Positions 1 through 8,565 of a stretch of DNA of 64,000 nt are shown here, piece by piece. Positions within the stretch are counted from its first letter, which is position 1. Each line of letters begins with the position of its first letter. The position numbers and the translations under genes are program-made. Origin of the DNA: an uncultured Eubacteriales bacterium (GTDB taxonomy: Bacteria; Bacillota; Clostridia; Christensenellales; Aristaeellaceae); contig CADCHI010000005.1 in assembly GCA_902801165.1 (NCBI GenBank), forward strand, positions 42,657 through 106,656. Reading direction: 5' to 3'. Under the pieces are notes generated by a model. That model made no database searches. It was given only the letters and a program-made list of their open reading frames with translations, and had not been told where the DNA came from.

Positions 1-80
1 CCCTTTTCCCTATTCCCCGTTCCCCGGCATTCTGACTATTGCCTGTTGCCTCTTGCCTGTTGCCTCTTCCCTACTGCCTT
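1..80 (-). repeat. Degenerate 7-bp repeat array at the znuB stop codon
   Basis: Read on the minus strand this is a run of heptamers of the type AGGCAAC, AGGCAAG, AGGCAAT, then GGGAACG, GGGAATA, GGGAAAA, with a conserved GTCAGAATGCCGG block between the two halves. The stop codon of znuB lies inside the first heptamers. The same family occurs near 5250, 26300, 40330-40568, 45513 and 48821-49025. It continues past the left edge of the window. Confidence 0.8.
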
Positions 81-1108
81 ATCGCTCCTATCGCCGAAAA
101 CGCGATGAACACCACCAGGTTCACGGCGACGATCCCCGCGCCGGTGGGCAGCGAATAGACGCAGGAGAGCATCATGCCCAGCAGGAAGCAGCCTACGGAC
201 ACGATGGCGGAGCAGATCGTCACGGCGCGGAAGTGGGAGAACAGCCGCATGGACGACAGCGCCGGGAAGATGATCAGGCTGGAGATCAGCAGGGTGCCCA
301 TCATCCGCATGCCAACCACCACGGTCATGGCCGTCAGCAGGGCGATGAGCATGTTATAGGTGCCGGCCTTCACGCCCGTTGCCCGGGCAAAGGCCTCGTC
401 GAAGGTCACGGCGAAGATTCGCGGGTAGAACAGCATGAACAGCACCAGCACCACCACGGACAGGCCCACGGAGATGTAGACGTCCGAGCTGCTCATGGCC
501 AGTATGGAGCCGAACATGTAGTTGTACACATCCACGTTCATGCCGCTGGTCATGCTGGTCACAATCACGCCCACGGCGAGGGCGCTGGTGGAGATCAGCG
601 CGATGGCGGAATCCCCCCGCATGCTGCTGCGCTCGCTGATGCGCAGCAGCAGGAACGCGCAGACGACCACCACCACCAGCGTGAAGGGCAGCGGGTTCGC
701 GGCGATGCCGCTGCAGAGTGCGGCCACGCCGTCCCGCAGCCCCCCCGGCAGGAAGCGCGGCAGGCTGTCCGCGGTCACAAAGCCCAGGGACATGGCCACG
801 GTCAGGGAGCCAAAGCCCACGTGGGAGAGGCCGTCGCCGATCATCGAATAGCGCTTGAGCACCAGCGTCACGCCTAGCAGGGACGCGCACAGCGACACCA
901 GCGCCCCCACCACCAGCGCCCGCTGAATGAAGCGGTACTGGAGATAGCCGCCGAAGGCGGCGAAGGCCTGGCCGATGGCCCCGAGGTGCGTCAATACCCA
1001 CAGGACGATCAGCGCCAGGATCGCCCACAGCGCCACGGCGCCGCCGCGACGGCGTCCGCCTTCGCGGTCCTGGCGTCTGGTGAGGAGCTTCGCAAGCAGA
1101 TCACCCAC
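71..1108 (-). CDS. znuB: Zinc/manganese ABC transporter permease (ZnuB family)
   Basis: This 345-residue protein is the membrane channel of a metal-ion ABC importer (ABC-3 family). It shows about eight to nine hydrophobic helices, including the typical block around MIGDGLSHVGFGSLTVAM and a late helix with GMRMMGTLLISSLIIFPALS, both characteristic of ZnuB/MntB permeases. The N-terminal 25 residues are basic and cytoplasmic. It is the last gene of the znuA-fur-znuC-znuB operon and overlaps znuC by 8 bases, which suggests translational coupling. The last codons and stop are embedded in a heptamer repeat. Zinc is more likely than manganese because ZnuA has a His/Asp/Glu-rich loop, but the metal is not proven. 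The gene symbol is by family. Confidence 0.9.
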   Translation of the reverse strand: MGDLLAKLLTRRQDREGGRRRGGAVALWAILALIVLWVLTHLGAIGQAFAAFGGYLQYRFIQRALVVGALVSLCASLLGVTLVLKRYSMIGDGLSHVGFGSLTVAMSLGFVTADSLPRFLPGGLRDGVAALCSGIAANPLPFTLVVVVVCAFLLLRISERSSMRGDSAIALISTSALAVGVIVTSMTSGMNVDVYNYMFGSILAMSSSDVYISVGLSVVVLVLFMLFYPRIFAVTFDEAFARATGVKAGTYNMLIALLTAMTVVVGMRMMGTLLISSLIIFPALSSMRLFSHFRAVTICSAIVSVGCFLLGMMLSCVYSLPTGAGIVAVNLVVFIAFSAIGAIRQ

Positions 1109-1802
1109 GGCTGCTCACCGCCCTTTCCGCGAAATTCGACCGATAGTCCTCCACGTCGCCAAAGAAGTCCATGCCCCGGTCCATCACCAGCACCTTGCCG
1201 GCGTCCCGGATCGCGCCGCCCAGGTCGTGGGAGACCATCACCACGGCCACGCCGTGGCTGTGGTTCAGCTCCCGGATGACGTCGTAGAACTCCTGCGCCG
1301 CCGCGGGGTCGAGGCCCGTCACCGGCTCGTCCAGCAGCAGCAGGGCGTCCGTGGCGCACAGGGCCCGGGCCAGCAGCGCGCGCTGCTGCTGGCCGCCGGA
1401 GAGGTTCCTGTAGGACTTCTTCTTGAGTCCTGTGATGTCCAGCAGCGCCATGTTGCGCTCCGCCTTTTCCCTGTCGGCGCGGTTGGTGAAGAAGCGCCGC
1501 CCCATGCGGTTCACGCAGCCGGACAGCACCACCTCCTCCACGGAGGCCGGGAAGTCCCGCTGGGCCGCGGTCTGCTGGGGCAGGTAGCCGATCTGGTTCT
1601 GGAGCAGGCCGTCCCCATAGACGATGCTGCCGCTCCGGGGCTTCACCAGGCCCAGCATGGCGCGCATCAGCGTGCTCTTGCCGGAGCCGTTCTCGCCCAG
1701 TATGACGAGATAATCGCCGGGGTCCACCTCAAAGCTGACGTGATCCACGGCCACGATGCCCTCAAACGCTATGGTGACATCCCTCATGGCAATCAGCGCC
1801 AT
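1101..1802 (-). CDS. znuC: Zinc/manganese ABC transporter ATP-binding protein
   Basis: The 233-residue ATPase energises the metal importer. Walker A is GENGSGKST (residues 36-44), the signature is LSGGQQQRALLARAL, and Walker B is LLLLDEP followed by VSHDLG with the switch histidine. It sits between the Fur-family regulator gene, which it overlaps by 41 bases, and znuB, which it overlaps by 8. A second in-frame ATG (MRDVTIAF, 15 bases later) could be the real start and would shorten the overlap. Length is normal for ZnuC/MntB-type ATPases. Confidence 0.9.
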   Translation of the reverse strand: MALIAMRDVTIAFEGIVAVDHVSFEVDPGDYLVILGENGSGKSTLMRAMLGLVKPRSGSIVYGDGLLQNQIGYLPQQTAAQRDFPASVEEVVLSGCVNRMGRRFFTNRADREKAERNMALLDITGLKKKSYRNLSGGQQQRALLARALCATDALLLLDEPVTGLDPAAAQEFYDVIRELNHSHGVAVVMVSHDLGGAIRDAGKVLVMDRGMDFFGDVEDYRSNFAERAVSSRG

Positions 1803-2226
1803 GCTCCACCGCCTCTCCGCCGGCCATCCGGCACTTCTGGCAAACGCCGACGAGTATGGTTTCCCTGGGGTCCAGCAGGAACCCGTGATCCTTGACCAGG
1901 TGCTCGCTCATGGTGCGCATCAGGTCGCAGTCCACGTGCATCAGGTTGCCGCAGCGGCTGCACATCATGTGGAAGTGGCTGTCGCAGCGGCTGTCGTCCT
2001 CCACGTGCTGGTACTGGGTGATGCCCTGCACGCTCTGGTACTTGCGCACGCTGCCCTGCTCCGCCAGCAGCTCCAGGTAGCGGTAGACCGTGGACCGTCC
2101 GATCTTCTCGCCCCGGTCCTGCATCTCAAACACCACGTCGTCCACGGAAAAGTGCTGCATGCTCCGCTCCCGAAGGAAGGCGAGCAGCTCCCGCTTCTGC
2201 CGCGTATTGTACTCACCGCGCATCAA
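1762..2226 (-). CDS. Fur-family metalloregulator (Zur-like)
   Basis: The 154-residue protein has the winged-helix N-terminal domain of the Fur family (residues about 1-85, with GRSTVYRYLELLAEQGSV as the recognition helix region) and a C-terminal dimerisation/metal domain. Two CxxC pairs, CSRC and CQKC, form the structural zinc site and HFHMM supplies regulatory metal ligands. The start overlaps the znuA stop (TGATG). Being inside the znu operon argues for a Zur-type repressor responding to zinc, but PerR and Mur paralogues look alike at this level. The C-terminus is His/Cys rich (HGADCHEGCHH), which is an unusual tail that may add metal binding. No clear Zur box was recognised in the operon promoter. 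Confidence 0.85.
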   Translation of the reverse strand: MMRGEYNTRQKRELLAFLRERSMQHFSVDDVVFEMQDRGEKIGRSTVYRYLELLAEQGSVRKYQSVQGITQYQHVEDDSRCDSHFHMMCSRCGNLMHVDCDLMRTMSEHLVKDHGFLLDPRETILVGVCQKCRMAGGEAVEHGADCHEGCHHSV

Positions 2227-3149
2227 TTCAATCCCTCCCGAAGGGCCTCCACGTTTCCGCGCATCAGGGAGACGTAGCTCTCCCCCGCGTCAAACTCGTC
2301 CTGGGTGACCGTCTGCATCGAGTGGAGCGTCAGGATCTTGGCGCCGGTCTCCTCGGCCACCGTCCTGGCCACGTTCTGGGAGCTCAACTCGATGGTGTAG
2401 ACGGCGGGAATGCCGTCCTGCCGGACCCGGTCGATCAGGCCCATGATGGTCTGGGGCGTGGGCTCGGTGTCCGCCGTGCAGGACGGGAACGCCGCCAGGT
2501 AGTCCAGCCCGTAGGCCCGCACAAAATACAGGAACGGGAACCGGTCGGCAAACACCAGCTCCCGACGGGCGGCGCCGGCCACGATGGCCTCGATCTCGCC
2601 GTCCACGGCCTCGATCTGCGCCCGGTAGGCGGCGGCGTTTTCGCCGTAGGCGTCGGCATGCTCCGGGTCCACCGCCTGGAGCGCGGCGGCAAGGGCGTCG
2701 ACCATGGCCGCGGCGTTCTTCGGGGAGGTCCAGATGTGCTCGTCATACTCCGGGCCCTCCTCGGCGTGGTCGTGCCCGTGGTCATGTTCGTGCTCCTCTT
2801 CCTCGAGGGGCGTCACGGCGTCCATCATCCTGAGGGTCGCCGGGGCCTCCGACGCGTCGAAGCCGGAGAGGATGTTGTCCACCCAGGTGTCCCCCTCGCC
2901 GCCGATGTAGACGAACAGGTCCGCCTCGCCGATGGCGATGATGTCCGCCGGGGAGGGCTCGTAGGAGTGCACCTCCACGCCGGGATGCACCAGCAGCGTC
3001 GCGTCCCCCAGGTCGCCCAGCACCTGCCGGGCGAAGTCGTAGCAGGGGAAGTTCACCGCCACCACGTTCAGCCGGCCCTCTGCCGACGTGCCGACGCAGG
3101 CGAACAGCGCCAGCGCGGCCAACGCGATCAATATCTTTTTCAGCTTCAT
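2223..3149 (-). CDS. znuA: Zinc-binding ABC transporter substrate-binding protein
   Basis: This 308-residue protein is the extracytoplasmic metal receptor of the importer (cluster A-I, ZnuA/TroA family). The start at 3149 (MKLKKILIALAALAL) gives a clean signal peptide and has an AAGGA ribosome site 13 bases upstream. Longer starts are unlikely because the promoter -10 box is at 3201-3206. A charged loop, EEEEHEHDHGHDHAEE (about residue 130), is the flexible zinc-collecting loop of ZnuA proteins, and family metal ligands are visible in HPGVEVHSYEPSP and DEHIWTSPKNA. There is a Cys near the signal cleavage region (LFACVGTSAEG), so it may be a lipoprotein. It is the first gene of the operon. Confidence 0.9.
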   Translation of the reverse strand: MKLKKILIALAALALFACVGTSAEGRLNVVAVNFPCYDFARQVLGDLGDATLLVHPGVEVHSYEPSPADIIAIGEADLFVYIGGEGDTWVDNILSGFDASEAPATLRMMDAVTPLEEEEHEHDHGHDHAEEGPEYDEHIWTSPKNAAAMVDALAAALQAVDPEHADAYGENAAAYRAQIEAVDGEIEAIVAGAARRELVFADRFPFLYFVRAYGLDYLAAFPSCTADTEPTPQTIMGLIDRVRQDGIPAVYTIELSSQNVARTVAEETGAKILTLHSMQTVTQDEFDAGESYVSLMRGNVEALREGLN

Positions 3150-3200
3150 ATTTATATCCGGTTCCTTCATTTTGAATTTCATTTTCAATTTCATTTCGGT

Positions 3201-3229
3201 ATTATAATCGCCCCGCGCGCCCATGTCAA
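3201..3229 (-). promoter_or_regulatory. Sigma-A promoter of the znu operon
   Basis: On the minus strand a perfect TTGACA (3229-3224) and a perfect TATAAT (3206-3201) are separated by exactly 17 bases. Transcription would start near 3195, about 45 bases before the chosen znuA ATG. A fully consensus promoter on a metal-uptake operon suggests control by repression. No perfect Zur palindrome was seen. Confidence 0.8.
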
Positions 3230-3326
3230 TAGCCGCCCCAAATTTTACAGTGCGCCGCCGCGCAGCGCCTACCATAATGCTGTGCTATGTCTACTTTAAA
3301 TTTCGTTTCAACCAATCCCACAGCGA

Positions 3327-3355
3327 TTGACGCGTTAACACGGCTGTGCTATACT
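3327..3355 (+). promoter_or_regulatory. Sigma-A promoter of pckA
   Basis: TTGACG (3327-3332) and TATACT (3350-3355) are separated by 17 bases and lead into a 35-base leader before the pckA ATG at 3393, with GAGG at 3377-3380 as ribosome site. Confidence 0.75.
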
Positions 3356-3392
3356 TATACCAAATCTTAGGTAGAAAGAGGTTTGATGCTTT

Positions 3393-5006
3393 ATGGCTAA
3401 TATCGATCTGACCAAATACGGCATTACCGGCGTGACCGAGATCATCCACAACCCTTCCTATGAGACCCTGTTCAAGGACGAAATGGATCCCTCCCTGGAA
3501 GGCTATGATAAGGGCACTCTGACCGAGCTGGGCGCTGTGAACGTCATGACCGGCATCTACACCGGCCGCTCCCCCAAGGACAAGTACATCGTCATGGACG
3601 AGAACTCCAAGGACACCGTGTGGTGGACCACCGAGGGCTATCCGAACGACAACCATCCCATGACTCAGGAAGCCTGGGAAGCCGTGAAGAAGCTGGCCAA
3701 GGACGAGCTGTCCGGCAAGAAGCTGTACGTCGTGGACGCCTTCTGCGGCGCCAACAAGGACACCCGCATGGCCATCCGCTTCGTGATGGAAGTTGCCTGG
3801 CAGGCCCACTTCGTCGAGAACATGTTCATCAAGCCCACCGCTGATGAGCTGGAGAGCTTCGAGCCTGACTTCGTGGTCTACACCGCCTCCAAGGCCAAGT
3901 GCGAGAACTACAAGGAGCTGGGCCTGCGGTCCGACACCGTCGTGGCCTTCAACGTCACCTCCCGCGAGCAGGTCATCATCAACACCTGGTATGGCGGCGA
4001 GATGAAGAAGGGCATGTTCTCCATGATGAACTACTACCTGCCGCTGAAGGGCATTGCCGCCATGCACTGCTCCGCCAACACCGACATGAACGGCGAAAAC
4101 ACCGCCATCTTCTTCGGCCTGTCCGGCACCGGCAAGACCACCCTGTCCACCGACCCCAAGCGCCTGCTGATCGGCGACGACGAGCACGGCTGGGACGACA
4201 ACGGCGTGTTCAACTTCGAGGGCGGCTGCTACGCGAAGGTCATCAACCTGGACAAGGAGTCCGAGCCTGACATCTACAACGCCATCAAGCGCAACGCTCT
4301 GCTGGAGAACGTGACCGTGGACGCCGAGGGCAAGATCGACTTCGCCGACAAGTCCGTCACCGAGAACACCCGCGTGTCCTATCCGATCGAGCACATCGAG
4401 AAGATCGTCAAGAACGTGCATCCCGTGTCCGCCGGCCCCGCCGCTGACAACGTGATCTTCCTGTCCGCGGACGCCTTCGGCGTGCTGCCCCCGGTCAGCA
4501 TCCTGACCCCCGAGCAGACCAAGTACTACTTCCTGTCCGGCTTCACCGCCAAGCTGGCCGGCACCGAGCGCGGCATCACCGAGCCCACCCCCACCTTCTC
4601 CGCTTGCTTCGGCCAGGCCTTCCTGGAGCTGCATCCGACCAAGTACGCTGAGGAGCTGGTCAAGCGCATGGAGATGTCCGGCGCGAAGGCTTACCTGGTG
4701 AACACCGGCTGGAACGGCACCGGCAAGCGCATCTCCATCAAGGACACCCGCGGCATCATCGACGCCATTCTGGGCGGCGCGATCCTCAAGGCTCCCACCA
4801 AGAAGATCCCCTACTTCAACTTCGAAGTGCCCACTGAGCTGGAAGGCGTTGACACCGGCATCCTGGATCCTCGCGACACCTATGCGGACGCCGCTGAGTG
4901 GGATACCAAGGCCAAGGACCTGGCCGGCCGCTTCATCAAGAACTTCGTGAAGTACACCACCAACGACGCCGGCAAGGCGCTGGTCGCCGCTGGCCCGCAG
5001 CTCTGA
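3393..5006 (+). CDS. pckA: Phosphoenolpyruvate carboxykinase (ATP)
   Basis: This 537-residue enzyme interconverts oxaloacetate plus ATP with PEP, CO2 and ADP. In anaerobes it often runs in the CO2-fixing direction toward C4 dicarboxylates. The P-loop GLSGTGKTT (242-250) and the metal-binding [13 protein letters not shown] (about 259-271) define the ATP-dependent family, and the substrate motif [10 protein letters not shown] is near residue 56. Length is normal (about 525-540). It has its own promoter and terminator, so it is monocistronic. Confidence 0.97.
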   Translation: MANIDLTKYGITGVTEIIHNPSYETLFKDEMDPSLEGYDKGTLTELGAVNVMTGIYTGRSPKDKYIVMDENSKDTVWWTTEGYPNDNHPMTQEAWEAVKKLAKDELSGKKLYVVDAFCGANKDTRMAIRFVMEVAWQAHFVENMFIKPTADELESFEPDFVVYTASKAKCENYKELGLRSDTVVAFNVTSREQVIINTWYGGEMKKGMFSMMNYYLPLKGIAAMHCSANTDMNGENTAIFFGLSGTGKTTLSTDPKRLLIGDDEHGWDDNGVFNFEGGCYAKVINLDKESEPDIYNAIKRNALLENVTVDAEGKIDFADKSVTENTRVSYPIEHIEKIVKNVHPVSAGPAADNVIFLSADAFGVLPPVSILTPEQTKYYFLSGFTAKLAGTERGITEPTPTFSACFGQAFLELHPTKYAEELVKRMEMSGAKAYLVNTGWNGTGKRISIKDTRGIIDAILGGAILKAPTKKIPYFNFEVPTELEGVDTGILDPRDTYADAAEWDTKAKDLAGRFIKNFVKYTTNDAGKALVAAGPQL

Positions 5007-5048
5007 TTTCTCTGAGAGAAACAGCAATAGCTGCCGCGAGGTAAACCC

Positions 5049-5090
5049 GAACCCCTGTCCCGTCAATCATGGGACAGGGGTTCTTCCTTT
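5049..5090 (+). terminator. Rho-independent terminator of pckA
   Basis: A perfect 13-bp stem (GAACCCCTGTCCC at 5049-5061, complement at 5071-5083) with a 9-base loop is followed by a T-rich run (TTCCTTTC). It lies 42 bases after the pckA stop. Confidence 0.85.
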
Positions 5091-5116
5091 CATTCCTGAC
5101 AGCCCGTTACGACAAA

Positions 5117-5155
5117 CATCGTCCCGGCCCCACAGATCCAAGGGCCGGGACGATG
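5117..5155. repeat. Perfect 14-bp inverted repeat without T-run
   Basis: CATCGTCCCGGCCC (5117-5130) and its exact complement (5142-5155) flank an 11-base loop. No T-run follows on either strand. It could be a backup terminator between the convergent pckA and alarmone-synthetase genes, or an isolated hairpin element. The rest of 5156-5240 holds nothing recognisable. Confidence 0.5.
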
Positions 5156-5240
5156 CCTGTGTGCCTCCACGGCAGCTGCTGTCGAAAATAAGTCAAATCG
5201 CGTCAATCAAATCTACCACATGATTGGTTGACAGTGCGGC

Positions 5241-5284
5241 AGCCACATTCTGACTGTTGCCTGTTGCCTGATGCCTGTTGACTT
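5241..5284 (-). repeat. Heptamer repeat array directly after the alarmone synthetase stop
   Basis: Read on the minus strand, AGTCAAC AGGCATC AGGCAAC AGGCAAC then GTCAGAATG begins immediately after the stop codon at 5285-5287. Same orientation relative to the gene as the array after znuB. Confidence 0.75.
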
Positions 5285-6019
5285 CTACACCCCATCATCC
5301 TTCACGATGCTCTCCGGCGACTCGTCCACCTTGTCCTCCACCTTCTGCAGGGCCTTGAAGATCTCCTGCATCTTGTAGTCGGTCTCGGTGATCACGTTGG
5401 CGCAGTCCCGCAGCTCCTCCACGATGCTCTGGGGCACCTCGTCGGAGGCCTTATAGCGGATGCCGTGCTCCAGCGTGGCCCAGAAGTCCATGGCAACGGT
5501 GCGGATCTGGATTTCCACCGGGATGTACAGCTTGCCCCGGGACATGTACACCGGCACATCCACCACGATGTGCAGGCTGCGGTAGCCGTTGGCCTTGGGA
5601 TTCTTGATGTAATTCTTCTCCAGGATCAGCGATATATCGTCCTGGGAGAGCAGCAGGTCGGCGATGCGATAGATGTCGTCCACGTAGCGGCACACCACCC
5701 GCACGCCGGCGATATCGTGCAGCGTCTTCTTTGCGCAGGATATGGAAATGGGATAGCCCAGGCTGTGCAGCTTCTTGACGATGCTGGGCAGCGACTTCAC
5801 CCGGCTCTCGATATGGTGGATCGGGTTGTGCATGTGCTTGAAGGAGAATTCGCTGTCCAGGGTCTGCAGGCGGGCGTTGATCTCCCGTATGGCCGCCTCG
5901 TAGACGCCCTGGATCTGGGCGTACTCCCGGCGAAGCTCCTCCATGGCGTAGTTGATGCCCACGTTCAGGGGCTGTATCTGTATCTTGACCTGCTTGATCT
6001 CAGGCGTTTTTTGTTCCAT
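5285..6019 (-). CDS. Small alarmone synthetase, (p)ppGpp (RelA/SpoT synthetase domain, YjbM/RelQ type)
   Basis: This 244-residue protein carries only the RelA/SpoT nucleotidyltransferase domain, which transfers pyrophosphate from ATP to GDP/GTP. Visible motifs are HIESRVKSLPSIVKKL (substrate-binding basic stretch), DIAGVRVVCRYVDDIYRI (metal-binding region), NGYRSLHIVV and IPVEIQIRTVAMDFWATLEH (catalytic Glu). No HD hydrolase, TGS or ACT domain is present, so it is a stand-alone SAS. A strong GGAGG lies 5 bases before the ATG. It follows the CBS-domain gene on the same strand with a 25-base gap and probably shares its transcript. Confidence 0.9.
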   Translation of the reverse strand: MEQKTPEIKQVKIQIQPLNVGINYAMEELRREYAQIQGVYEAAIREINARLQTLDSEFSFKHMHNPIHHIESRVKSLPSIVKKLHSLGYPISISCAKKTLHDIAGVRVVCRYVDDIYRIADLLLSQDDISLILEKNYIKNPKANGYRSLHIVVDVPVYMSRGKLYIPVEIQIRTVAMDFWATLEHGIRYKASDEVPQSIVEELRDCANVITETDYKMQEIFKALQKVEDKVDESPESIVKDDGV

Positions 6020-6044
6020 AGGTGCCTCCAGGCTGTCTTTGCGA

Positions 6045-6758
6045 TCAGCCGTCCTTGATTACGTCCCAGGGCGTCAGCATGGCCAGCACCTCGGATTGCT
6101 GGGTGCCGTCCCGGGTGATGAATACCGCCGCCAGGTGGCTGTTGCGCTCCCGGCGCTTTTCAAAGGCGTTCCGCACGGTGAGCAGCATGGCGTCCTCCGG
6201 CAGGAACAGGTACTTTTCGCTGCGCTCCTCGCCGAACTCGATGGCCCGCTTCAGCTCCCCGACGCGCAGGCTGTCGCTGAGCCCGTCGAGGCCCGCGCTG
6301 CCCACGTAGGCCATCAGGCTGCCGGCGCTGAACACGCCCACCAGGCCGGTCCTGTCCCGCACGGGGACGTGGGAATAGCCCATTCGAAGCATGTGCCGCA
6401 GCACGTCCAGCGCGGAATCGTTGGGATGGGCGAACATGATCTTCTCCTGGGGCGTGCCGAAGTCCACGGCCAGCCGGGGCCGCTGGACGTATTCCAGGAT
6501 CTGCCGCAGCAGCTCCACCACCGCCTCGGAGGGCTCCACCACCGGGTCGCCGTCGTCGTCCGCGTTGTGGGAGAGCAGGTTCCGGATCTCGCGGCACATG
6601 TCGAGGTCCGCGCGCCAGGGCTCGCTGTCCGCATCGTGGAGATACTCGATCACAACGCTGCTGGAGCCGGTCTTCCTGCCGGCGTAGCGCTTCTCCAACG
6701 CGCCCTCCAGCATGCGGTACAGCCTCAGGAACTGTTCCGAACGCAGTCCGCCGTCCAT
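6045..6758 (-). CDS. CBS-domain protein with HEPN-like N-terminal helical domain
   Basis: The 237-residue protein has an all-helical N-terminal part (about 1-95) with RNLLSHN, i.e. R59-x4-H64, matching the Rx4-6H pattern of HEPN domains, and a C-terminal CBS pair (about 100-235; MFAHPNDSALDVLRHMLRMG, SHVPVRDRTGLVGVFS, AVFITRDGTQQSEVLAMLTPWDVI). CBS pairs usually bind adenine nucleotides or related ligands. The start is uncertain: ATG at 6758 is used, but TTG at 6764 sits better behind the GAGG at about 6773-6776, and GTG at 6773 is possible. It is upstream of the small alarmone synthetase in an apparent two-gene operon. Whether the HEPN-like motif is a real RNase site or only a helix-bundle scaffold is not known. 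Confidence 0.75.
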   Translation of the reverse strand: MDGGLRSEQFLRLYRMLEGALEKRYAGRKTGSSSVVIEYLHDADSEPWRADLDMCREIRNLLSHNADDDGDPVVEPSEAVVELLRQILEYVQRPRLAVDFGTPQEKIMFAHPNDSALDVLRHMLRMGYSHVPVRDRTGLVGVFSAGSLMAYVGSAGLDGLSDSLRVGELKRAIEFGEERSEKYLFLPEDAMLLTVRNAFEKRRERNSHLAAVFITRDGTQQSEVLAMLTPWDVIKDG

Positions 6759-6972
6759 CGCCAATCCGCTCACCTCTTTAATCTCATCATAACATATCCG
6801 GGAACAAATTTCAATATTCCAAGCCTATTTGGGAGGGTTTTACTCAATTTTCTTTGCCCTGCATTGTGAATTATTATGCTCCGGCCGTTCCGCGAGGGCC
6901 AAAACGCACAGCAGCCGCGCCTTCGGGCCCATCGCCCGGGCGCAGCCGCCGCGGATTGTATGCTTCTTTGGT

Positions 6973-7833
6973 CTATCCCATGCGCTCCGCCAGGGCGTCC
7001 GCCACGCGGCACAGCGCCTCCAGGTCCAGCGCCTCGCCCCGGACCCGCTCGTCCACGCCCGCCGCCAACAGGACCTCCCGAGCCGCCTCCTGGCCGATCC
7101 CAAAGGAGGCCTTCAGGTTGTTGGCCAGCGTCTTGCGCCGCATGGCGAAGGCCGCGTTGATCAGCCTCAGGAACAGCCCACGGTCCTTCGGGACCACCGG
7201 CGGCTGGTCATGGCGGTCGATGCGCATGAAGCAGCTCATCACGTGGGGCGGCGGATTAAAGGCCTCCGGCGGCACTTCCTCCAGCACCTGCGACTCACCG
7301 TAGAACCGCACCGTGGCGGCCATGGCGCACCAGCTCTTGCTCCCCGGCGCGGACATCACCCGTTCGGCGGCCTCCTTCTGCACCATGATGCAGATGCTCT
7401 CCGGGCCGCGCTCCGCCGTCGCCAGCTTCACCAGCACGTCAGAGGTGATGTAGTACGGCAGGTTCGCCACCACGCGGTAGGGGCCCTCCCCCATCAGCGC
7501 GCGCAAATCCGCCTTCATGGCGTCCTGGTAGACCACCTCGGCGTTCGGAACGCCCTCCAGCACCTCCGAGAGCACCGGCTCCAGGCCGCGGTCCAGTTCC
7601 ACCGCCAGTACGCGCTCGGCGCGCTCCGCCAGCAGGCTGGTCATCACCCCGGCCCCAGGGCCGATCTCCAGCACGCGGTCGCCAGGCGCGATCTCCGCCG
7701 CGTCCAGCAGGTGCCCCAGCAGGAACTCGCTGAGCAGGAAGTTCTGGCCCAGGCTGTGGGTGGTGTGAAAGCCGTGCTTCTCCAGCGCCACGCGGGCGCG
7801 CAGCTCTGCCGACGGACGGTTGTAATAGGACAT
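6973..7833 (-). CDS. rsmA: 16S rRNA dimethyladenosine transferase (KsgA/RsmA)
   Basis: The 286-residue enzyme dimethylates two adjacent adenines in the 3' hairpin of 16S rRNA during small-subunit maturation. SAM-binding motif I is VLEIGPGAGVMTSLL and the catalytic motif IV is NLPYYITSD. HSLGQNFLLS is the family N-terminal signature. The start at 7833 (MSYYNRPSAEL) has GGGGAGG 6 bases upstream. A longer reading to 7923 would run through the upp terminator, so it was rejected. The 214 bases between this gene's stop and the CBS gene start hold no recognisable feature. Confidence 0.93.
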   Translation of the reverse strand: MSYYNRPSAELRARVALEKHGFHTTHSLGQNFLLSEFLLGHLLDAAEIAPGDRVLEIGPGAGVMTSLLAERAERVLAVELDRGLEPVLSEVLEGVPNAEVVYQDAMKADLRALMGEGPYRVVANLPYYITSDVLVKLATAERGPESICIMVQKEAAERVMSAPGSKSWCAMAATVRFYGESQVLEEVPPEAFNPPPHVMSCFMRIDRHDQPPVVPKDRGLFLRLINAAFAMRRKTLANNLKASFGIGQEAAREVLLAAGVDERVRGEALDLEALCRVADALAERMG

Positions 7834-7875
7834 GTCATCCTCCCCGCGGCTCACGCCGCAATCCAATAATACTGT

Positions 7876-7920
7876 AAAAAGCCCGCGCGCTCGGCATAGC
7901 GGCCCTGCGCGCAGGCTTTT
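7876..7920 (-). terminator. Rho-independent terminator of upp
   Basis: On the minus strand AAAAGCCTGCGCG pairs with CGCGCGGGCTTTTT (one mismatch) around an 18-base loop, ending in a T-run. It lies 15 bases after the upp stop. Confidence 0.8.
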
Positions 7921-7935
7921 CATGATAGTTTGAAT

Positions 7936-8565
7936 TTACTTGGTACCGAACAGGCGGTCGCCCGCGTCGCCGAGGCCGGGAATGATGTACTTGTTCTCGT
8001 TCAGCTTTTCGTCGATGGCCGCGATGTAGATGTCCACATCGGGATGGGCCTTCTGCACCGCTTCCACGCCCTCGGGGCAGCCCACCAGGCACATCAGGGT
8101 GATGGACTTGCAGCCGCGCTTCTTGATGAAGTCGATGGCGGCGACGGAGGAACCGCCGGTGGCCAGCATCGGGTCGACGACGATCAGGTCGCGCTCGGCC
8201 ACGTCATAGGGCAGCTTGCAGTAGTATTCCACGGGCAGATGGGTCTCCGGGTCGCGGTACAGGCCGATGTGGCCCACCTTGGCCGTCGGAACCAGGTTCA
8301 GCATGCCGTTGACCATGCCCAGGCCGGCGCGCAGGATCGGCACGATGCCCAGCTTCTTGCCGGCGATGATCTTGGACTTGCACTTGCAGATGGGGGTCTC
8401 GATCTCGATCTCCTCCATCGGCAGGTCGCGGGTCACTTCGTAGCCCATCAGCATGGTGATTTCTTCCAGCAGCTGGCGGAAATCCTTGTTGCCGCAGTCC
8501 TTATCGCGCATCAGGGTCAGCTTATGCTGTACAAGGGGATGATTAACCACAACGACTTTGCTCAT
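7936..8565 (-). CDS. upp: Uracil phosphoribosyltransferase
   Basis: The 209-residue salvage enzyme makes UMP from uracil and PRPP. The PRPP loop is [10 protein letters not shown] and the uracil-binding C-terminal region ends with [15 protein letters not shown]. Length matches the family (about 208). A GGGAGG ribosome site precedes the ATG. It is downstream of purR on the same strand with a 110-base gap that contains a TATAAT (minus strand, near 8602) but only a weak -35, so it may have its own promoter. Confidence 0.96.
   Translation of the reverse strand: MSKVVVVNHPLVQHKLTLMRDKDCGNKDFRQLLEEITMLMGYEVTRDLPMEEIEIETPICKCKSKIIAGKKLGIVPILRAGLGMVNGMLNLVPTAKVGHIGLYRDPETHLPVEYYCKLPYDVAERDLIVVDPMLATGGSSVAAIDFIKKRGCKSITLMCLVGCPEGVEAVQKAHPDVDIYIAAIDEKLNENKYIIPGLGDAGDRLFGTK

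Noticed and set aside
3291-5066. A 591-codon open frame on the minus strand opposite pckA
   Set aside because: pckA on the plus strand is unmistakable. The antisense frame has biased Val/Gly/Leu/His/Asp content typical of reverse frames of GC-rich genes and no ribosome site.
7834-7923. A 30-residue N-terminal extension of KsgA
   Set aside because: It would overlap the upp terminator; the ATG at 7833 has a strong ribosome site and matches the family start.
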